From: Chaetoderma sp. LZ-2023a
Lineage: Eukaryota > Mollusca > Caudofoveata > Chaetodermatida > Chaetodermatidae
Length of the DNA stretch: 64,000 bases
Direction: 5' to 3'
Assembly (NCBI GenBank): GCA_034401795.1
Contig: CM067372.1
Span: 15,044,426 to 15,108,425, forward strand
Notes under the pieces: model-generated
The model's database searches: none
What the model was told of the DNA's origin: nothing
Seen by the model: the letters and a program-made list of their open reading frames with translations, nothing else
Translations under genes and position numbers: made by a program
Part shown: piece by piece, positions 61,474-64,000 of the stretch
How positions within the stretch are numbered: the first letter of the stretch is position 1
Layout of the letters: each line of letters opens with the position of its first letter

Positions 61474-61712
61474 TGACAATGATGTGCGAACACACAATGA
61501 CAATGATGTGTGAACACACAATGACAATGATGTGTGAACACACAATGACAATGATGTGTGAACACACAATGACAATGATGTGTGAACACACAATGACAAT
61601 GGTGTGTGAACACACAATGACAATGATGTGTGAACACACAATGACAATGATGTGTGAACACACACTGGCAATGATGTGTGAACACACAATGACAATGATG
61701 TGTGAACACACA
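61474..61712. repeat. 24-bp minisatellite, 10 copies
   Basis: The unit reads 'caatgacaatgatgtgtgaa' then caca. Each copy has tgtgtg-aa-cacaca, a potential small hairpin. Few variants (a C, a G or a 'ctggc' in single copies) suggest recent expansion. Five of six frames stay open because 24 is a multiple of three. Confidence 0.95.
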
Positions 61713-61889
61713 ATGTCCAAAGTAGCACCAGGAGGAAATAAATACATAACAATTCACAAACATGAAAAACAGTGCCGATCACATGATGTTATGAAGTCGC
61801 TATCAAAAAGATGATGAATACTCACAAATTACAATGAACATGGTCGAGCAAGTTTCATTTGGATGGCATCCAGCTAGTAAACAGACTTG

Positions 61890-62310
61890 CAGAAACAATT
61901 GATGTATGCGCAGATGATAGTTGATTCAAACAAATGATAGTTGATTCAAACAATAGATTCGGCAGAAATGAATTATGACAGGTTTCTCATCGTTCGGCGT
62001 ACCGCTACATTACATCTCTGTTTCACGTGAGTCGGTCCACAATCCTCTTTATGTCTGGCTATCACATGCTCCATATCAGATAGACGCATGAGGCGACGGC
62101 ACGTCCACCATTGTAGCACACAGGATGAACAACATGCCCACAGATCCACTTTTCTTTGACACTCTGTTAAGGCAAACTGGAAACTCTTGTCCTCATAAAT
62201 ATGTGTTAACGCCACAAGAACCTGGATTCGCTCTGCTTTATTGCAACATGTTTATTATCAGGGTAAATCCTAACACATGAAATTGCGAAGATATGCTTTG
62301 ATACATGTCA
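61890..62310 (+). repeat. Modular repeat, copy 11 (A)
   Basis: 'gatgatagttgattcaaaca' (itself doubled), 'ctacattacatctctgtttc' and 'tggattcgctctgctttatt' match A and its tail at 487-900 and 46930-47320. Confidence 0.65.
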
Positions 62311-62632
62311 TCATCTTTGAAAACTCTGGGGATTATTTTCCCTCGCTTGACATGACAGTCTTGTTTATCCTATAGCAACTCTTCGTTGAGACCACATTTT
62401 ATTTATAAAAATTTCCATTAATGCATTCTACCCATTTGAAGAAAACTAGGCTTATTATCAGGTTAAAAGATATAATCCTAATATATGACGTCATTTGTTT
62501 TACATTTATGTAATTAAATTTCATCCAACATAGCTTCACTATCTCAACAAAATAGGCTCATGTTAGATTAGCTTTCCCCTCTCCCCCTGATGTCCAGATT
62601 GATTTTGTGACAAAACTGGTAATCGCGCATGC

Positions 62633-62633
<1 letters not shown>

Positions 62634-62681
<48 letters not shown>

Positions 62682-62683
62682 CG

Positions 62684-62729
<46 letters not shown>

Positions 62730-62820
62730 CTCTCTCGTTCTCTTGTGTTATCTCTCTCTCCCTCTCTCCCTCCTTCCGTCCATCCCTCCCTCTCTCGCCC
62801 TCTCCCTCTCTCTCTCTCTC

Positions 62821-62864
<44 letters not shown>

Positions 62865-62866
62865 CA
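62634..62866. repeat. (TC)n microsatellite complex
   Basis: Long CT runs broken by CG, GTT and CCCT variants. It lies before module B, as in other copies. Frames on both strands are Ser/Leu or Arg/Glu artefacts. Confidence 0.95.
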
Positions 62867-62979
62867 CTCTCCGTTCTCTCTTTCTCTCACATTGCTCTCA
62901 TATGCATTCTCTCGATCTATCACGCTCTCAACATATCCGGAAGATAATACTATTTTATATGCTGATGTTAGATTAAGTA

Positions 62980-63420
62980 GTTTTTATTAATATGTTCGCT
63001 GAAGCGAGCCTTTGCATCTTTATACTGTTGAAGAATTTTAACACAATCATGCTACAATGATAAGAGTGTGTGACTACCAGAACCATGTAATTCTTTACAG
63101 TATCCATCTGAAGCTTGTATGACATCCCGTCAATGAAATAATCACGTTGCTAAAGAGTTGTTAAAGAGGAAACGGCTCGGCATGATTTAATCAGACGCAC
63201 AAGGAGTCTCCAGCAAGACAGATCTGTCAAATCGAATGCAACGCTTAAGAACAACTTAGCGTAATGAACAGCTTATTTGCTCTTGTCAGATTGCTAAATA
63301 GCACCCACTTTCCATGGCCGAGGATGATCTCCATATCAGCTCTCTGCTTGTGTTACCACCTTGATTCTATTACCACAAATCTCCCTCATTCAAGATCATA
63401 TACATGTTTTGGAGACTATT
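62980..63420 (+). repeat. Modular repeat, copy 12 (B, C)
   Basis: B (63040-63200) is diverged. C (63230-63330) has 'acaacttagcgtaatgaaca' and 'ttgctcttgtcagattgct', as at 39825-39870. Confidence 0.65.
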
Positions 63421-63426
63421 GCGCAT

Positions 63427-63525
63427 ATGCAGGTTAGAATGGATGGTACCTCTGCTAGATCAGATAGGGGTGTGCAGGTCAGCATGGACGGTATATCTCA
63501 TAGATCTAACCCGCATATACAGGTA
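63427..63525 (-). repeat. Two copies of the 45-bp minisatellite unit
   Basis: 'gcaggttagaatggatggta' and 'gcaggtcagcatggacggta' followed by tctc.tagatc match the array at 50036-50725, 13 kb away. Confidence 0.75.
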
Positions 63526-64000
63526 GTGTTTATGTGATAACAGAGATGTACAAAGTTCAGGTGAGATCAATGATGGATGTTCTTTATCAATTAAATATAT
63601 AACTAATCTACAAGTACATTTACATTAGAATTGATTCAAATGTGCAGGTCAAAATATATAGCATCACGGCTGGATTTTGTGTACATGTTTAGGTTGCATT
63701 TGTGATGAAAATCAATACTATAAATTGCTGTGTGTTATAGGATGTGCTACAAACAAAACCACTCACAAAAATTCCATGCGTATTTTCCAAAGATATGTTT
63801 TTGTCTTTAGTAACATTGTCAAGCACGGAATGGCGAATTCTTTACGAGTTACGAAATGTTCTCTTGAGTATTCTGGAATTCATTTGTCTGAAAACTGCAT
63901 GCATGGGAATTACTCTCAAAATAGGCAACACCACGAGTGTACAGTTGTCTTGCTGGTGTGATTCTGCACTTTCAGAGTTGAGAGCAAACCCCACTGGTGC
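63526..64000. other. Unassigned right edge
   Basis: A 94-codon plus-strand frame (63677-63961) is rich in Cys and His but has no regular spacing or known motif. I do not call it a gene. Nothing else is recognised. Confidence 0.45.

Noticed and set aside
61434-61814. 126-codon ORF of 8-residue repeats
   Set aside because: It is a product of the 24-bp minisatellite; most other frames are open too.
63677-63961. 94-codon Cys/His-rich ORF
   Set aside because: Cys and His spacing is irregular, and there is no known domain or partner copy.

Overview
The window is eukaryotic, AT-rich and dominated by repeats. It is most likely from a marine invertebrate, probably a mollusc. The reasons are the long microsatellites, several decayed non-LTR retrotransposons, a GT-AG intron, no bacterial-style operons, and a foldback repeat at 59571-60056 (opening 'agctcacctgg', closing 'gggcctcttgtt') whose ends I recall as common in bivalve genomes. 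The species cannot be named, and I see no ordinary host housekeeping gene.

The background is an old modular repeat family. At least 14 non-coding modules (here A to N) recur between 0.45 and 63.4 kb. Every copy I compared is in the same orientation and in broadly the same order: A, B, C, D, E, then F, G, H, I, J, K, L, M, N, (TC)n, then B again. This looks like a decayed head-to-tail array or segmental duplication, not scattered insertions. Signatures: A gatgaggcgacatatagac; B aatgatgaatcrtctaatg; C taaggtttaccaacaactta; D agatgcttgccttaatat; E gaatacatcacgctgaa; F gtattttggcacatcatttc; H ctatgctgatccagacccg; I cagtgattggcatgtatgga; J agagccaataaatagcag; K caacttcgttaattatag; L gataataaatctctgcat; M gggaagaatagagcatggta; N aggcacgccatgtttcaaa; G is the AT-rich stretch after F.

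From about 19.0 to 35.2 kb a foreign block separates module E from module F. It holds a dead CR1-like LINE (20.0-22.4 kb), then a 50-bp satellite array (23.6-33.3 kb) split by two more LINEs. One is a 5'-truncated L2-like element with an AGAACA target duplication (26306-27687). The other is a nearly complete 5.2-kb CR1-like element (27745-32930) whose ORF1 carries about 20 in-frame copies of an 18-codon repeat.

The only long intact gene is at 52567-58524: two exons joined by a phase-0 GT-AG intron, encoding about 1518 aa. It has two N-terminal Cys/His modules, a conserved central region with possible nuclease acids, a PIN/XPG(FEN)-like nuclease region and a C-terminal CXC (TSO1-like) cysteine cluster. 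About 190-bp imperfect inverted repeats lie on either side (51991-52182 and 60276-60463), so the gene is probably the transposase of a DNA transposon of about 8.5 kb. Academ is the best superfamily guess, but this is unproven.

Other contents are a mariner/Tc1 transposase relic at the left edge, several minisatellites (24, 30, 45 and about 54 bp), many di- and tetranucleotide arrays, and stretches in which I recognise nothing. Repeat and module boundaries are by eye and good to about 20-50 bp.
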